64,000 nt of DNA from Agapanthus africanus (taxonomy: Eukaryota; Streptophyta; Magnoliopsida; Asparagales; Amaryllidaceae): the NCBI GenBank assembly GCA_030015575.1, contig CM057347.1, positions 506,977,176-507,041,175 of the forward strand. Reading direction: 5' to 3'. The notes under the pieces are model-generated. The model did not search any database. It saw only the letters and a program-made list of their open reading frames with translations, and was not told the origin of the DNA. Shown piece by piece: positions 46,076-57,049 of the stretch. The position numbers and the translations under genes are program-made. The first letter of the stretch is position 1. Every line of letters starts with the position of its first letter.

Positions 46076-48213
46076 CTAGACATGCATGGCCAAAAGAATT
46101 TTGGGATGTGAGTGGGAGTTGAATTTTATTGTGGAATATGATGCAAGATATTTTTGGAATTAGATCGAGTGAATTGCTAGGTAATTTCTTGGTTTGGGTT
46201 GCATATGAGTCCATTTGTACATTTAATGCCCATTTTGGATGTAATTGCCTTGCTACCCATGATAGCTTTTGTGCGAGTGTTGCTCAATTCCATATTTTAA
46301 ACTATTGGCTAAATTTAATAAAGTTTTACAATTGGATTATGGATGTCACCTAAAGTTAGATTAATCTCTTATATAGCTCCAAATATCTGAAGGAATGCTA
46401 TAAGCTATGAACAAGGCTTGTCGTTGTTAATTTAGAGACATATAAAATTTTATACCATTGTAAGGTTAGATTCAAACCCATATGTGCTGCAGCTGGTCAC
46501 CTTTTTCTGATAATATAAGATGATTCAAAATATAATTTATTTGTCTCTTTACTAACTATAAGCTTCACATAACGTATCAGTGGCTGATCCAGAAATTTTC
46601 GAAGGGTGTGGTCAAGATCCAGGCTATTCATTCATATTTTTTTTTTAACAAAAATCAAGTCTAAATCAAGTTATTTTATAGCTATTAACAAAATCAAGTT
46701 ATTCATTTACAATTCTTTTTAACAAACCGTTCATTCAAAATCAAGTAATTGAAATCAAGTAACAAAATCAAGCTAATAATTCAAAATCAAATAATTGAAA
46801 TCTAGGGTTTGGGTTAAAAGAAAAATACCATATAGATTTTGAACCAACAAGATTCTAGGGTTTCAGTGCCGATGAGACGACTGTTCACGAAGAGGAGGAG
46901 ATGACCGATGAGGACAAGTACGACTTGCAACTGGATGAGGCGAGATGAGGCCACAACCGCGAGGGGCGAGGGCAAGGCAGCCGATGAAGAGGATGAGGCT
47001 CAGACGAGGGTTTTTAGAGATGAGACTAAGAGTCTGAGAAGCGAGGGTTTTTAGAGAAGACGTGCTGGCTTTTGGATCGAGATGAGGATCAAGAAGCTAG
47101 GGTTTTTAGAGAAGAGATGCGGGGTATTTTCAGAGATGAGGATGCATACTTTTTTTCTCCGATTGTGATCAAGATGAGGGCAGCGACCGCAGGATACCTT
47201 GAATAGGTCGCCTCTGCATAATGCACGTGTATTAATGAAATTATTTTACTGATAATAATGAACATAATAGCTTGAATAGAATACTCCCTATGTTTCGAAA
47301 ATAGGGTGGAGCCATGGCCCCACCCTCTCCTTGAATAGGTCTGCCTCTGCATAATGCACGTGTAATAATGAACATATTTACTGATAAAATATGTTTGAAA
47401 CAACCAAATTGTGACATTTTATACCAAAAACAAATGGACTACCAAGCAAAGCTACATCCCTTTTTCAGGTGCCATCCACCGTGGACTTCGTGCCGGCTTA
47501 CCTCGCTTGGAAGGGCAGACTTAGGCACTGTCCGCCGGCTGGGCTGTGGTCTTTTATGCCCGCTTACTCGGTCATACGGTCTTAATTTGCCGCTCGCTGG
47601 TTGGGCTGGTGTTTTTTGCCGTGAGGTCCTAATCAGAAAGGCCTGCTCAGGTGTCAGCGGCCAGGGGAAGTTTAGTGAATGTTTTTGTTAAAAAACAATA
47701 ATATATGTATAGGATTTTAAAACACAAGGTGCCTTGTAAGGTGTCTATACGTTTCATACGATTAACGCACTCAATTACCTTAATCAGTTCCCCAAGTGTT
47801 ATATACGCAGCACTCCTCATCACTATTTCAAGAATTAAACTTATAGATTAATCGAGTACCATACAAGTTCAACACAAAACAGTATTTGCTTTTGATATGA
47901 TTGATTAAGACAAGTTTAATATTGTAAGCCCGTCAGGTTAACCTCACGACACACGAAAATGATTTTCTAGGACTGGAACATGTTGATATTTACTTAATCA
48001 AGAAAGGTGGCTCTAATTTGACCATCTTAATCAACCCAGTTGTAATCAACTTAGTTCATTAATATAATTACATATGCAAGTGCGCATGTAAGAAAATAGG
48101 AATCATCATCAGGTTTAAGTCATAAACAAGAGCAGCCCCTTTTGAGAGAGAGAGAGAGAGAGGAGAAAGACTGATATATTTTTCACATATGTTTTTGAAA
48201 TGGGGACTCACAA
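46076..48213. other. Low-copy intergenic DNA with weak transposon traces
   Basis: No gene is supported. A CAGTGGCTGATCCAG start at 46578 and an inverted CAGAGGCGACC at about 47206-47216 recall hAT-type ends, but no target duplication is visible. A direct repeat (CCTTGAATAGGT, GCCTCTGCATAATGCACGTGTA) occurs at about 47198 and 47331. A GA-dinucleotide tract lies near 48142-48163. Confidence 0.35.
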
Positions 48214-48949
48214 TGATGGAACCCTGGATCTCCTTCAGATGTTATCTTCCGTTGATCTGCTGCGAGCGCTGATGGATAGCTGAAATTGAGTTGGAGGGTT
48301 GACTTCTGGATCGTGTGGGCCTCAATGGGTTTTGGGTGGTTGAGACCGAGCTACCTGCAAAGAAGTCCCGGGGTGGTTGTACCACCGAGGACCTTTCGAC
48401 GATCAAGTTAGACGGAGTATTTTGGCAGAGTAACGGCCTATTGGAGTAAAATTGGCTTACCTGAGTCGTCTTAAGGAGGGGTTTATATAGTGGCTGCCAT
48501 GGGCAGGCGGGGCGGGCGTGAGATTTACGCCGGCCGTTACGCCCCTGGCGTCACGCCCGCGTGATAGGTGGGATTCCCCATTAATGACGAGACAGGCTCG
48601 TTAATGGGGGATCGTGATGGCGTGGAACGTGGGATCATGGGCGGCGGATATCTCGCGTCTGGCGAGATTCGCGGAGTCGTGACGGAGACGCCTGTGATCG
48701 GTGCTGTGGGTCGGTCGGTTAGACCGAGGAAGATAAGCTCGGCGGGAGGCCGAGGCATCTTGGTTCTGCGATAGATCGGAGGCGAGCTAGGGGGTGGTCA
48801 GGAAGGCCACCGAAGGTCGGGAACATCCTCGGGTGGAAGGCCCGGGGTGTGCACTCAACGTAACATTCTTGATCATTTCTTGTAAGCTCTGGGACACGTC
48901 ATCTGCCACGTGTCATGATCTGGGGAGTCACCGATATCGAGCATCATCA
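48214..48949 (-). repeat. Element B 3' LTR (736 bp)
   Basis: Read on the minus strand it begins TGATGATGCTC, after the purine tract TGGGGGGCTAA, and ends GGGTTCCATCA. A TATATAA box is near 48484. It is clearly diverged from element A's LTR, so the two are different subfamilies or well separated in age. Confidence 0.88.
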
Positions 48950-49325
48950 TTAGCCCCCCACTCTTGTCTCGACCCGTTCCTAGGTCAGGTTGAGAGTGGT
49001 CTGACCGGTCACCCGGGGTGAGCTCTCACTCGAAGATATTGTCGGCGTGCATTCCCGGGCAAAGAGTAGTATTCTCTCGATGACGTCAGCGGATCAGGGG
49101 AGAGATCTTGCCTTAAAGAGGAAGCGTCGGTTCGTGCGTACGTTCGTCGAAGCGACAGCCCACGTGTCTGGCGCTGGTTGGCTGACGAGACGGGCCGCAG
49201 GCGTTCCCGCGCTCGATGGGATGCGCCCAACGAAAATGCGACAGGTGGAATGTTGTCAGCCGTTGGTTGCGAAGCGTTGTTTTGGCGGGAGGCGATCGGA
49301 GCCGTAGGATGTGTACGCCGGCAGC

Positions 49326-49333
49326 TATAAATA
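49326..49333 (+). promoter_or_regulatory. TATA box, antisense unit 1 of element B
   Basis: TATAAATA lies 136 bases upstream of the ATG at 49469, with flanking sequence almost identical to the antisense TATA region in element A. This conservation between two diverged copies suggests a real promoter. Confidence 0.6.
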
Positions 49334-49468
49334 GAGGTGGGATCCCTATCAGGGCCCATACCTCTCCATAATTTCCTCGTCCCTAGTCTTGTTAGCCCGG
49401 CACTCTTCTCCTCAGGTCGGATTCCTTGCGTTTTCTCTCCCGAGGACACATCCCTTCGATCAGGTTAG

Positions 49469-51596
49469 ATGTCTTCTTTCGAGAAGTCAGTAGAAATAGT
49501 CCGGGTAGAGTTTAGGGAGTCTTCTGAAGCTTCCTCTTCTACTTCTTCCTCTTCCTCTTCTGAGTCGGAGTCCCCCCGGAAGATAGGATTAGTCCTGCTC
49601 CCCAGGGTCGTGCGACGGGGGCGGTCCCCAGAGCGCAGGTCATGGGTGTCCTTGGCGCTTCATCCACGCTGAGGCATTCGGATGAGCTCGCCACCATCCG
49701 AACTAGTTTCCGCATTCCTCCCGGCTATTCGCTTCGTCTGGCCGAGGAGGGGGAGAGGGAAGACCAGGTACGGGGAAAGGAGATTGCCTTGTATCTAGAA
49801 GCCTTTTGGGCTGGGATGCGCCTGCCCATCTCCCCTGATGTGAGTGTGGCGTTGAATTGTTTTGAATTGGCCCAGACCAGTTAGTGCCGAACTCTTGGAG
49901 GATTCTCCTTGGGTTCCTGGTCCGGTTGAAATTACGTTCGATCCCTTCCGCCAGAGTCTGTTGGTTTCTTCTCTCTGCTACAAGAACCATCCCGGCGCAC
50001 GCAGGGGCGAGCCGAGCTGGGTGTACATCTCTTTTAGAAAACACTGGGGAGGTGCTGCCGGGTCGGGAGTCGTCGTAGTACCTTCTTCCATTCACGAACT
50101 TTTTCTTTATTGGGTCGTCCGAGGATGAGGATTGGCCTGTGCCCACCTAGTGGCACGGAGCCAGCTGCCCGCGGGTGGGACGGTCGAATGATCCCGACGC
50201 GGTGGTGGTGTCGGAGTGGGAGCCCCTCCCCCGGGTTGATGTGCTGCTGTCTGAGCGGGCCCTCAGTTGGGCCGGGCTTAGCCCCGCCCAGTTCGCGGGT
50301 AAGTTAGGAGATTTTAGGCGGCCTGTTTAGACTTGTGTATTCTTTCATTTTTTATGGCATTGCTGACTCCTTGTACTTATGTCTTATGCAGAACCCATGG
50401 ACCTCGGCAAATTTCGGGCAGCCCTGGTTGAAACGAAGAAAGGGGAGAAGGCTAGAGGCGCCGGCCCTTCTCGCCCGCCGTCGGCTCCGGGTCCACTGGC
50501 GGCCGCTCCATCCAGGCACCCAAGCGCGCCCCGGGCCCCAGAGTCCAGCCGTGCATCGATCCGAAAACGTGCTCGGGAGCAAAAGCCTCGGGCTCCGGAG
50601 GTGGGAAGTGAGACCGGCTCCCCCGCGTCGCTCCTCAAGAGGTTTCACAGGATGGCACCCCGCTCCCTGGCCTCTCCGATTCTCGTGGACGATGGGGAGC
50701 TTCGCTTCGAGGTACACTCGGGGATTTCCGTCGCCGATAGCCTGCTGTCAGAGACGGAAAGGTCGGCCGGAGGCAAGATCCCTCGGGGGACCCTCAGGGC
50801 CCAAATGACGGCCATAGCCCAAGAGGCCGTGCAGGTTAGTGTTCGCACCCCACTTGGTTCTTCATTCAGTATTTTTGTTCGTATGATTGGGTGCCCCCCT
50901 TTCCCTTTTAACCCTTTTTGTTTTCTTCAGGTCCTCCAGCATGTTGCCCTTGTCGTCAACATGGAGGATGAGGAAATAGCCCCGGCGATACAGGCCGCGG
51001 GCGAGTTCTCCTTGCGTGAGGAGAGCTCAAGGCTGGAGCTAAAGGCGGCGATGGAGAGGGTCGCCGTCTTTGAAGACCGGGTGGCGGCCGGGGATCGGGA
51101 GATCGCCAGGTGCCGAGAGGCTGCCCGCGCCGCCGAGGCCAAGTTAGAGGATTCCAAGATGCTCATCGCCACCTTGAAGAAGACGGCGAACACCCTCTGG
51201 AAGGAGAATGAGGCGGTAAAGGAAGGGACGAGGCGCGCCGAGCTCCGGGCGTCGAAAGCGGTGGAGAGCTATAAGAAGTCGGACCAGTTCTATACCGACC
51301 TCGCTGGAGCCGCCGCCATTGTTTGGCACGACGTTCTCGACGCCGTCAAGGCCGTGATGACGGAGTTTCCCGACGGCAAGCTCTGGGTTGAGTACCCGCT
51401 TGAGGATGACGCGCAGGGGAATGCCCCTGCAAACGCTGCAGGGGAAGAGGCCCCAGGTGGGAGCGCTGGGGACAAGTCTGTCGCCCCGGCCACCGGCGCC
51501 GAGGCTCCCGTTATGGGTGCCGACCTTCCAGACGCGACCCCGGTTGTCGCAGTAGACGCGCAGCTAATCGAGGTTCTCCCTGGCCCCGAGGCCTGA
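49469..51596 (+). pseudogene. Antisense unit 1 of element B: Transposase_28-like start, coiled-coil end
   Basis: Short open segments from 49469 resemble the antisense ORFs in element A (VEIVRVEFRES; DELATIRTSFRIPPGY; WVYISFRKHWG). The longest, 50379-51596 (405 residues), has a low-complexity P/S/R-rich start, a long helical E/A/R-rich coiled coil (about residues 205-310) and an acidic A/P-rich tail. Intron-like stretches occur at about 50297-50392 (GTAAGT to CAG) and 50833-50930 (GTTAGT to TTCAG). Antisense ORFs of this kind are known in Retand-type elements; their role is unknown. The unit is broken. Confidence 0.6.
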
Positions 51597-51654
51597 ACCT
51601 CCTCACCTCCTTCCTTTCTTTTTGCCCTAGAATTTTGTAGGCCTCCGGGCGTTT

Positions 51655-51720
51655 TTGTATGGCTGGGGAGCCCATAATACCTTTGTAAAGACTTCCATTT
51701 TTTTATGAATGAAAAATCTT
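51655..51720 (+). terminator. 3'-end motif of antisense unit 1
   Basis: GTATGGCTGGGGAGCCCATA and AATACCTTTG here are followed by an AT-rich AATGAAAAA stretch. Almost the same motif follows antisense units 2 (53889) and 3 (54845), where AATAAA polyadenylation signals are present. Confidence 0.5.
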
Positions 51721-51935
51721 TTTGCAGTAGTTCTTTGCGTGCGCATCTTTCTTTCATTTGCGGTAAAAAAAATTTATTTGCGCAGTACTGCTTCCATGTT
51801 AGGTCGGCTTTTCGTCTAGCGATCTCGCATCGAGTTGAATTCAACCCTTTGCCAAGTGTGCAAAGACCAGCAAAGGTCGGTATCTCTATGGCCCAGAAGT
51901 CGAGGTGGGGATCGCTTAGTAAAGACATGGGGGAA

Positions 51936-53150
51936 GTTGAGCAGGGAAGCTGCTCAGAGGCCTCTTGATGAGGGCTTAATCCTTGGTGTTGTTGGGCAAG
52001 GAGTTGCCTCCAAAGGATGGACCGAGCAGGGTAGCTGCTCGGTGGCCTCTTGATGAGGGCTTAGATCCTTGGCATCATGGGTAGTGAACTACCAGCCATG
52101 GATGGACCGAGCAAGGTAGCTTCTCGGTGGACTCTTGGTGAGGGCTTTGATCCTTAGCGCGGGAGGACATGGAGAGGCCTGCTAAGGATGGACCGAGCAG
52201 GGTTGCTGCCCGGTTGCCTCTTGGTGAGGGCTTTGATCCTTGGCGTCGGTGGGTAAGAAATTACCAGCTAAGGATGGACCGAGCAGGGTTGCTACCCGGT
52301 TGCCTCTTGGTGATGGCTTTGATCCTTAGCACTGGAGGGCATGGAGAGGCCTGCTAAGGATGGACCGAGCAGGGTTGCTGCCCGGTTTCCTCTTGGTGAG
52401 GGCTTTGATCCTTGGCGTTGGTGGGTAAGAAGTTACCAGCCAAGGATGGACCGATCAGGGTTGCTGCCCGATTGCCTCTTGGTGGGGGCTTTGTTCCTTA
52501 GCGCGGGAGGGCATGGAGAGGCCTGCTAAGGATGGACCGAGCAGGGTTGCTGCCCGGTTGCCTCTTGGTGAGGGCTTTGATCCTTGGCGTCGGTGGGTAA
52601 GAAATTACCAGTAAAGGATGGACCGAGCAGGGTTGCTGCCTGGTTGCCTCTTGGTGAGGACTTTGATCCTTGGCGTCGGTGGGTAAGAAATTACCAGCCA
52701 AGGACGGACCGAGCAGGGTTGCTGCCCGGTTTCCTCTTGGTGAGGGCTTTGATCCTTGGCGTCAGTGGGTAAGAAATTACCAGCCAAGGATGGACCGAGC
52801 ATGGTTGCTGCCCGGTTGCCTCTTGGTGAGGGATTTGATCCTTAGCGCGGGAGGGAATTAAGAGGCCTGCTAAGGATGGACCGAGCAGGGTCGTTGCCCG
52901 GTTGCCTCTTGGTGAGGGCTTTAATTCTTAGCGTCGGTGGGTAAGAAATTACCAGCCAAGGACGAACCGAGCAGGGTTGCTGCCTGGTTGCCTCTTGATG
53001 AGGGCTTTGATCCGTAGCGCAGGAGGGCATAGAGAGGCCTGCTGAGGATGGACCGAGCAAGGTTGCTGTCCGGTTTCCTCTTGGTGAGGGCTTTGATCCT
53101 TGGCGTCGTGGGGTAAGAAATTACTAGCCAAGGATAGACCGAGGTTCTGG
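51936..53150 (+). repeat. 86-bp tandem array in element B 3' region
   Basis: The core GGACCGAGCAGGGTTGCTGC starts about every 86 bases: ACCGA at 52021, 52106, 52192, 52278, 52364, 52450, 52536, 52622, 52708, 52794, 52880, 52966, 53052 and 53138, plus a diverged copy near 51936. Two unit types alternate, one ending GTAAGAAATTACCAGCC and the other GGCATGGAGAGGCCTGC. ORFs of about 62-72 residues across it are by-products of a repeat length not divisible by three. Tandem arrays in the 3' regions of Tat/Ogre elements are known sources of plant satellites. Confidence 0.92.
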
Positions 53151-53327
53151 TGCGCGAACATCGGGAAGAGTAAACGTCGCGGGTGATACGTGTTATGAAT
53201 GCGTGGGGAGGCGAAGTGTAAGAGCCGCGTCGTTTCGATTTTGCCGAGAAAGGAGGGATGTTCACCGCGTGGCGATACAGTAGTGGAAGAAACGAGCGAC
53301 TGTTGGACTCTTGGGGCGCTGTGGGGC

Positions 53328-53334
53328 TATAAAA
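53328..53334 (+). promoter_or_regulatory. TATA box, antisense unit 2
   Basis: TATAAAA lies 53 bases upstream of the open segment beginning at 53381. Upstream sequence (GTGGCGATACAGTAGTGGAA) resembles that upstream of unit 3 (GTGGCGGCGCAGTATTGGAG). Confidence 0.5.
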
Positions 53335-53380
53335 CGGAGGGCATGTTGATCACTCCTTTCTTCATCCCCAAAACATAAGA

Positions 53381-53788
53381 GTGGACACTTTCCCTTTCAC
53401 CATCCCCGAGATCATCTCTTTCGAGGACGTGTACCTGTACGACCAGCTGTGTTCCAAGAAGACACGGAAGGCGGTGATCCAGCGGGTCGAGGATCACATC
53501 GGTTGCCTGCTCCCCCGGCGATCACCCCTTCTCCAGCTGCTTATGTACTCCATCTGGAGAGCGTTGCCGGGGCTGCATAACCCCTTGTCCGAACAGCTGA
53601 AGGACGAGGCGGTTGGGAAGCTGAGGACGTTATGTCGTCTCGGCCTGATCTCGAAGAGTCGGCGGGATCGCTCGGTGGCACTCGTCCTCGAGTGTTACCA
53701 ATTGAGGCATCTCGCCGATGGGTGCCCGTCCGAGGAGCTTCCTGGCCCGTCAGTGGCCACGAGGGTTCGCGGACAGCATCAGAGGTAG
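53381..53788 (+). CDS. Antisense unit 2 ORF, unrecognised helical protein
   Basis: The ORF encodes 135 residues, starting MDTFPFTIPEIISFEDVYL. It shares with the unit 3 ORF the patterns LLPRRSP/LLPRRSS, LLMYSIW/LLMYAIW, LGLISKSRRDRSVALVLEC / LGLLSKARHDRSLALILEC and the spacing between them, so the two are duplicates. No known domain is recognised. It lies antisense to element B, with a TATA box upstream and AATAAA at 53925. Whether it is translated is unknown. Confidence 0.5.
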   Translation: MDTFPFTIPEIISFEDVYLYDQLCSKKTRKAVIQRVEDHIGCLLPRRSPLLQLLMYSIWRALPGLHNPLSEQLKDEAVGKLRTLCRLGLISKSRRDRSVALVLECYQLRHLADGCPSEELPGPSVATRVRGQHQR

Positions 53789-53888
53789 AGGTCCGAGGCG
53801 GCAAGGGCCCGACTGGCGGTGATTTCCTCGGAGTATCACGAGGAATGCTTCTTGCAGCCCCTTCCCCCACTGCTGTAATTTTTTTCAA

Positions 53889-53935
53889 TGTACGGCTGAG
53901 GAGCCTACAATACCTTTTTGAATGAATAAAATTCT
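53889..53935 (+). terminator. 3'-end motif and AATAAA, antisense unit 2
   Basis: GTACGGCTGAGGAGCCTACA then AATACCTTTTTG, followed by AATAAA at 53925-53930. The motif contains a GGCT/AGCC inverted repeat and is shared with units 1 and 3. Confidence 0.55.
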
Positions 53936-54276
53936 TCTTTTTGCAATGCTCTATTATGTCCTTCTTGTTGTTTAAATAAAAAGAACTCGGAAGAATTTAC
54001 ATTGCTTTGTTGAAAAACCTCAGTAGTGGCTTGCAAAGGATGGACCGAACATAGTAGCTGCTCGGTGGATCCGGAGGTTCAGTCCGACCTTCCCTGGTTC
54101 GTGATCATTGGGAGGGGCGACCGTTGCAGGCGGCATGTGCTAAGAAAGCATGGGGGAGGCATAGCGTTTCAGGGAGCCGCGTCACTTTTTCCACGTGGCG
54201 GCGCAGTATTGGAGTAATCTTGGCGGATCCCAGGATTCGCGCGAGAATTTGAGCCCTTAAGGATTTTGTTTGTGGT

Positions 54277-54284
54277 TATAAATA
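54277..54284 (+). promoter_or_regulatory. TATA box, antisense unit 3
   Basis: TATAAATA lies only 8 bases before an ATG at 54293 and 135 bases before the open segment at 54419. A diverged single copy of the 86-bp repeat core lies upstream at about 54032, so the duplication that produced units 2 and 3 seems to have carried the repeat along. Confidence 0.45.
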
Positions 54285-54418
54285 GAGAAAGAGATGGCAA
54301 TTCCTTCGGCATCGCTTTCTTTTGAGATGACGGGGCGCTTACATTCGATCGAAGAGATCATCACCTTTGACGACGTCTCCTTGCATGACCAATCCTTGGT
54401 TGAGGATGGGTACCGGGA

Positions 54419-54823
54419 GTGGTTCAGCGCCTCGAAGGTCATGTTGGCCGGCTTCTGCCTCGGCGGTCGTCCATGCTTCTGTTGCTGATGTACGCAATTT
54501 GGAGGAGGTCCCCGGGGTTGGACAACCCCTTCTCCGAGGAGCTGCTGGACGAGGCGCTCGACAAGGTGCGCTCGATCTTCCTGCTCGGCCTCCTCTCGAA
54601 GGCCAGGCACGACCGATCCTTGGCCCTCATTTTGGAGTGCTTCAAAATGAGGTACATCGTGAGCCAAGGCACAGAGGGCGGAGCGCCGGGTGCTTCCGTG
54701 GCGTCCTGGATTCGCGTGCAGTATCGACGGGAGCGGGCTACGGAGGCTAGGGCCCGGCTAGCGGAAATCTTCTCTGAGTATCACCAGGAGTACTTCCTCG
54801 ATCCCGTTCCCCATCTGTTGTAA
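54419..54823 (+). CDS. Antisense unit 3 ORF, duplicate of unit 2
   Basis: The ORF encodes 134 residues, starting MVQRLEGHVGRLLPRRSS. It is related along most of its length to the unit 2 ORF and adds a C-terminal ATEARARLAEIFSEYHQEY stretch. No recognised family. It is on the strand opposite to integrase, whose coding end (54960) faces this ORF tail to tail, with AATAAA at 54875 between them. Shadow ORFs in other frames are ignored. Confidence 0.5.
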   Translation: MVQRLEGHVGRLLPRRSSMLLLLMYAIWRRSPGLDNPFSEELLDEALDKVRSIFLLGLLSKARHDRSLALILECFKMRYIVSQGTEGGAPGASVASWIRVQYRRERATEARARLAEIFSEYHQEYFLDPVPHLL

Positions 54824-54844
54824 ATTTTTCCTTTTTCTTTTTTT

Positions 54845-54890
54845 GTATGGCTGAAGAGCCTATAATACCTTTTGAATAAATAAAATTCTC
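54845..54890 (+). terminator. 3'-end motif and AATAAA, antisense unit 3
   Basis: GTATGGCTGAAGAGCCTATA then AATACCTTTTG, followed by AATAAA at 54875-54880. It lies about 80 bases from the convergent end of integrase. Confidence 0.55.
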
Positions 54891-54959
54891 CTTTCCGGGA
54901 TGCCCTATTGTTTATATTATTTTTGCGAAAGAAGAAATATACATTTGTAGATATTCTTT

Positions 54960-55792
54960 TCAGAGGTACAACTTGAGCTTCTCAGCGTTGTAAGGCCTTG
55001 GAAATTTGCGACCATTCGTGTCTTGTAAGCTGTAGGCTCCGCCGGGCAGGACCTCGGAGACGAGGAAAGGACCATCCCACTTTAGGGAAAACTTATGCAG
55101 CTTGCCTTGATCAACGAACTCGTTCCGCCTCAGGACTAAATCTCCGGTCTTGAAGAAGCAATGCTTGACTCGTGCGTTGTGGTAGCGGGCGGTTTGCTGT
55201 TGATAGGCGGTAACTCTGATTTGAGCCCGGTCTCGTTTCTCTAACAAGATGTCCAGGTTAGTTCGGAGGGCTGAGATGTTCGCTTCGTCGTCGAAATGCT
55301 TAACCCGGTGACTGGGGAGCCCGATCTCCGCTCGGACCATTGTCTCGGGACCGTAGCAGAGGCTGAAAGGGTCTCCCCGGTAGGTTTTTTTTTCGATATA
55401 CGCAAGGCCCATAAGACCCAGGGTAATTCCTCGATCCAGCTGCCTTGGCGTCCTTCTAGGCGTGTCCAAAGACCCCGGAGGACGTCCCGGTTAGCGACAT
55501 TGGCCTGCCCATCGCATTGGGGATGCGCGACCGCGGCAAATTTCATGAGGATACGATATTCGCTGCAGAATTCCTTAACTCTTTCGTTTTCGAAATTTGT
55601 CCCATGGTCGGTGATGATACACCTCGGGATGCCGAACCGGAGTATCACGTTGTTCTGTAGGAACTTAATAGTCGTGGTGGCATCCGGTTTCCTGATGGGA
55701 ATGGCCTCGATCCACTTCGTGAAGTAGTCCACTGCGACGAGGACATACTTGTGCCCGCCCGTTCTGGTAGGGAACTGGCCTATCATGTCCAT
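54960..55792 (-). pseudogene. Element B integrase
   Basis: Catalytic-core text includes MDMIGQFPTRTGGHKYVLVA, DYFTKWIEAIPI and FGIPRCIITDHGTNFENERV, followed by the C-terminal part with GDLVLRRNEF, KLHKFSLKWDGPFLVSEV and GGAYSLQDTNG (54960-55469). This is the Tat-type integrase without a chromodomain. It would insert element DNA into the host genome. The coding region is broken. Confidence 0.88.
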
Positions 55793-56113
55793 TCCTTACT
55801 GGGCAAATGGCCACGGGGAGGTTAGGGCGGTTAGCTCGGTGGCAGGAAGGCGAGGTATGCTTCCATGGAGTTGGCAGCTCTTGCATCTCCTGACGAACTT
55901 CTGGGCGTCCTGATGAATCGTCGGCCAGTAGTACCCCTGAAGCAATGCCTTCTGGATTAAGGTGCGGACCCCTTGGTGCGCGCCGCCGACCCCTTCGTGG
56001 ATCTCATGGAGGACGTAGTCGGCTTCATGGGGGTCGACGCACCGGAGCAGGGGCTGAGTGAAGGACTTCTTGTAGAGGTTCCCATTGCTCCAGACGAAAT
56101 GGCGAGCTTTGGC

Positions 56114-56978
56114 TCAGAGACGGCGGGCTTCTCCCCGATCTTCTGGGAGTGTACCTTCCTTCAGGAATTCTACGAGGGGCTTCCTCCAATCCCGGTCTTC
56201 TTCTCGGGCTGTATACACTTGAAGTAGTGTCGCACCGTCTTCCACGCTGGGTTGTGGCAAGACTTTGAAGAGGATGTTCCTCTTGTTGTTGGCCGTGTAA
56301 GATGAAGCCAGCTTACTCAGGGCGTCGGCCTGGGCGTTCAGCTGTCCGGGGATCTGCTCCACCTGGACTTCATGGGAATCCCTTCGCAATCTTTTAACCT
56401 TGGCCAGATAATTCACCATCAGAGGCTTCCGTGTCTAGAATCGGCCGGTCACTTGGCCAACGACTAGGGAGGAGTCACTGCGGACCCGGATCGTTTTCAG
56501 CCCCAGTCCGAAGGCTATGCGCAGTCCGGCCAGTAAGGCCTCATATTCCGCCGCGTTGTTTAAGGCTTTGAACCCGAGCTTCAGAGAATACTCCATCTCT
56601 GCCTCGTCCGGGCCCCGAATGAAGAGGCCGGCACCACAGCCTTCCTCGGTCGAGGACCCGTCAATGTAAAGGATCCAATCAGGGGCGGAGTCGGGTTTCC
56701 CATCGACTGAGGGTTGAGCTACGGGTGCTGGCGTGGATTCTGGATCTTTGCTGGGGATGGTGCACTCGACCATAAAATCGACTAGGGCTTGTGCCTTGAT
56801 TGCCTTCCTCGGATGGTATTTTATGTCGAACTGGGACAACTCCCACCTCCATTTCTCCAAGCGGCCAGAGGACTCGGGGGGAGGCGATGATAGCCCTTAA
56901 GGGCCACTCGGTAAAAACGAGGATGGTGTGCGCCTGGAAATAGTGCCGCAGTTTTCTTGAGGCCACGATGAGTGCCAA
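56114..56978 (-). pseudogene. Element B RNase H and second (archaeal-type) RNase H
   Basis: After the RT comes the end of the Ty3-type RNase H (WELSQFDIKYHPRKAIKAQ). A second RNase H follows: ILYIDGSSTEEGCGAGLF, NNAAEYEALLAGLRIA and RVRSDSSLVVGQV supply the D, E and D of an RNase H active site. Acquisition of this additional RNase H is characteristic of plant Tat elements. It would remove RNA from the RNA-DNA hybrid. Broken. Confidence 0.85.
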
Positions 56979-57049
56979 GACAATTTCTCTATGGCTGGGT
57001 ACCTCGTTTCCGCGTCCTTGAAGACGTGGCTCACATAGTATATCGGCTT

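Noticed and set aside
51936-53150. 86-bp array as a CRISPR
   Set aside because: Units are contiguous and similar throughout, with no unique spacers and no cas genes; the setting is a plant retrotransposon.
51936-53161. Serial ORFs of 60-72 residues across the 86-bp array, on both strands
   Set aside because: They are frame-shifted readings of the same repeat, without start context or conserved length.
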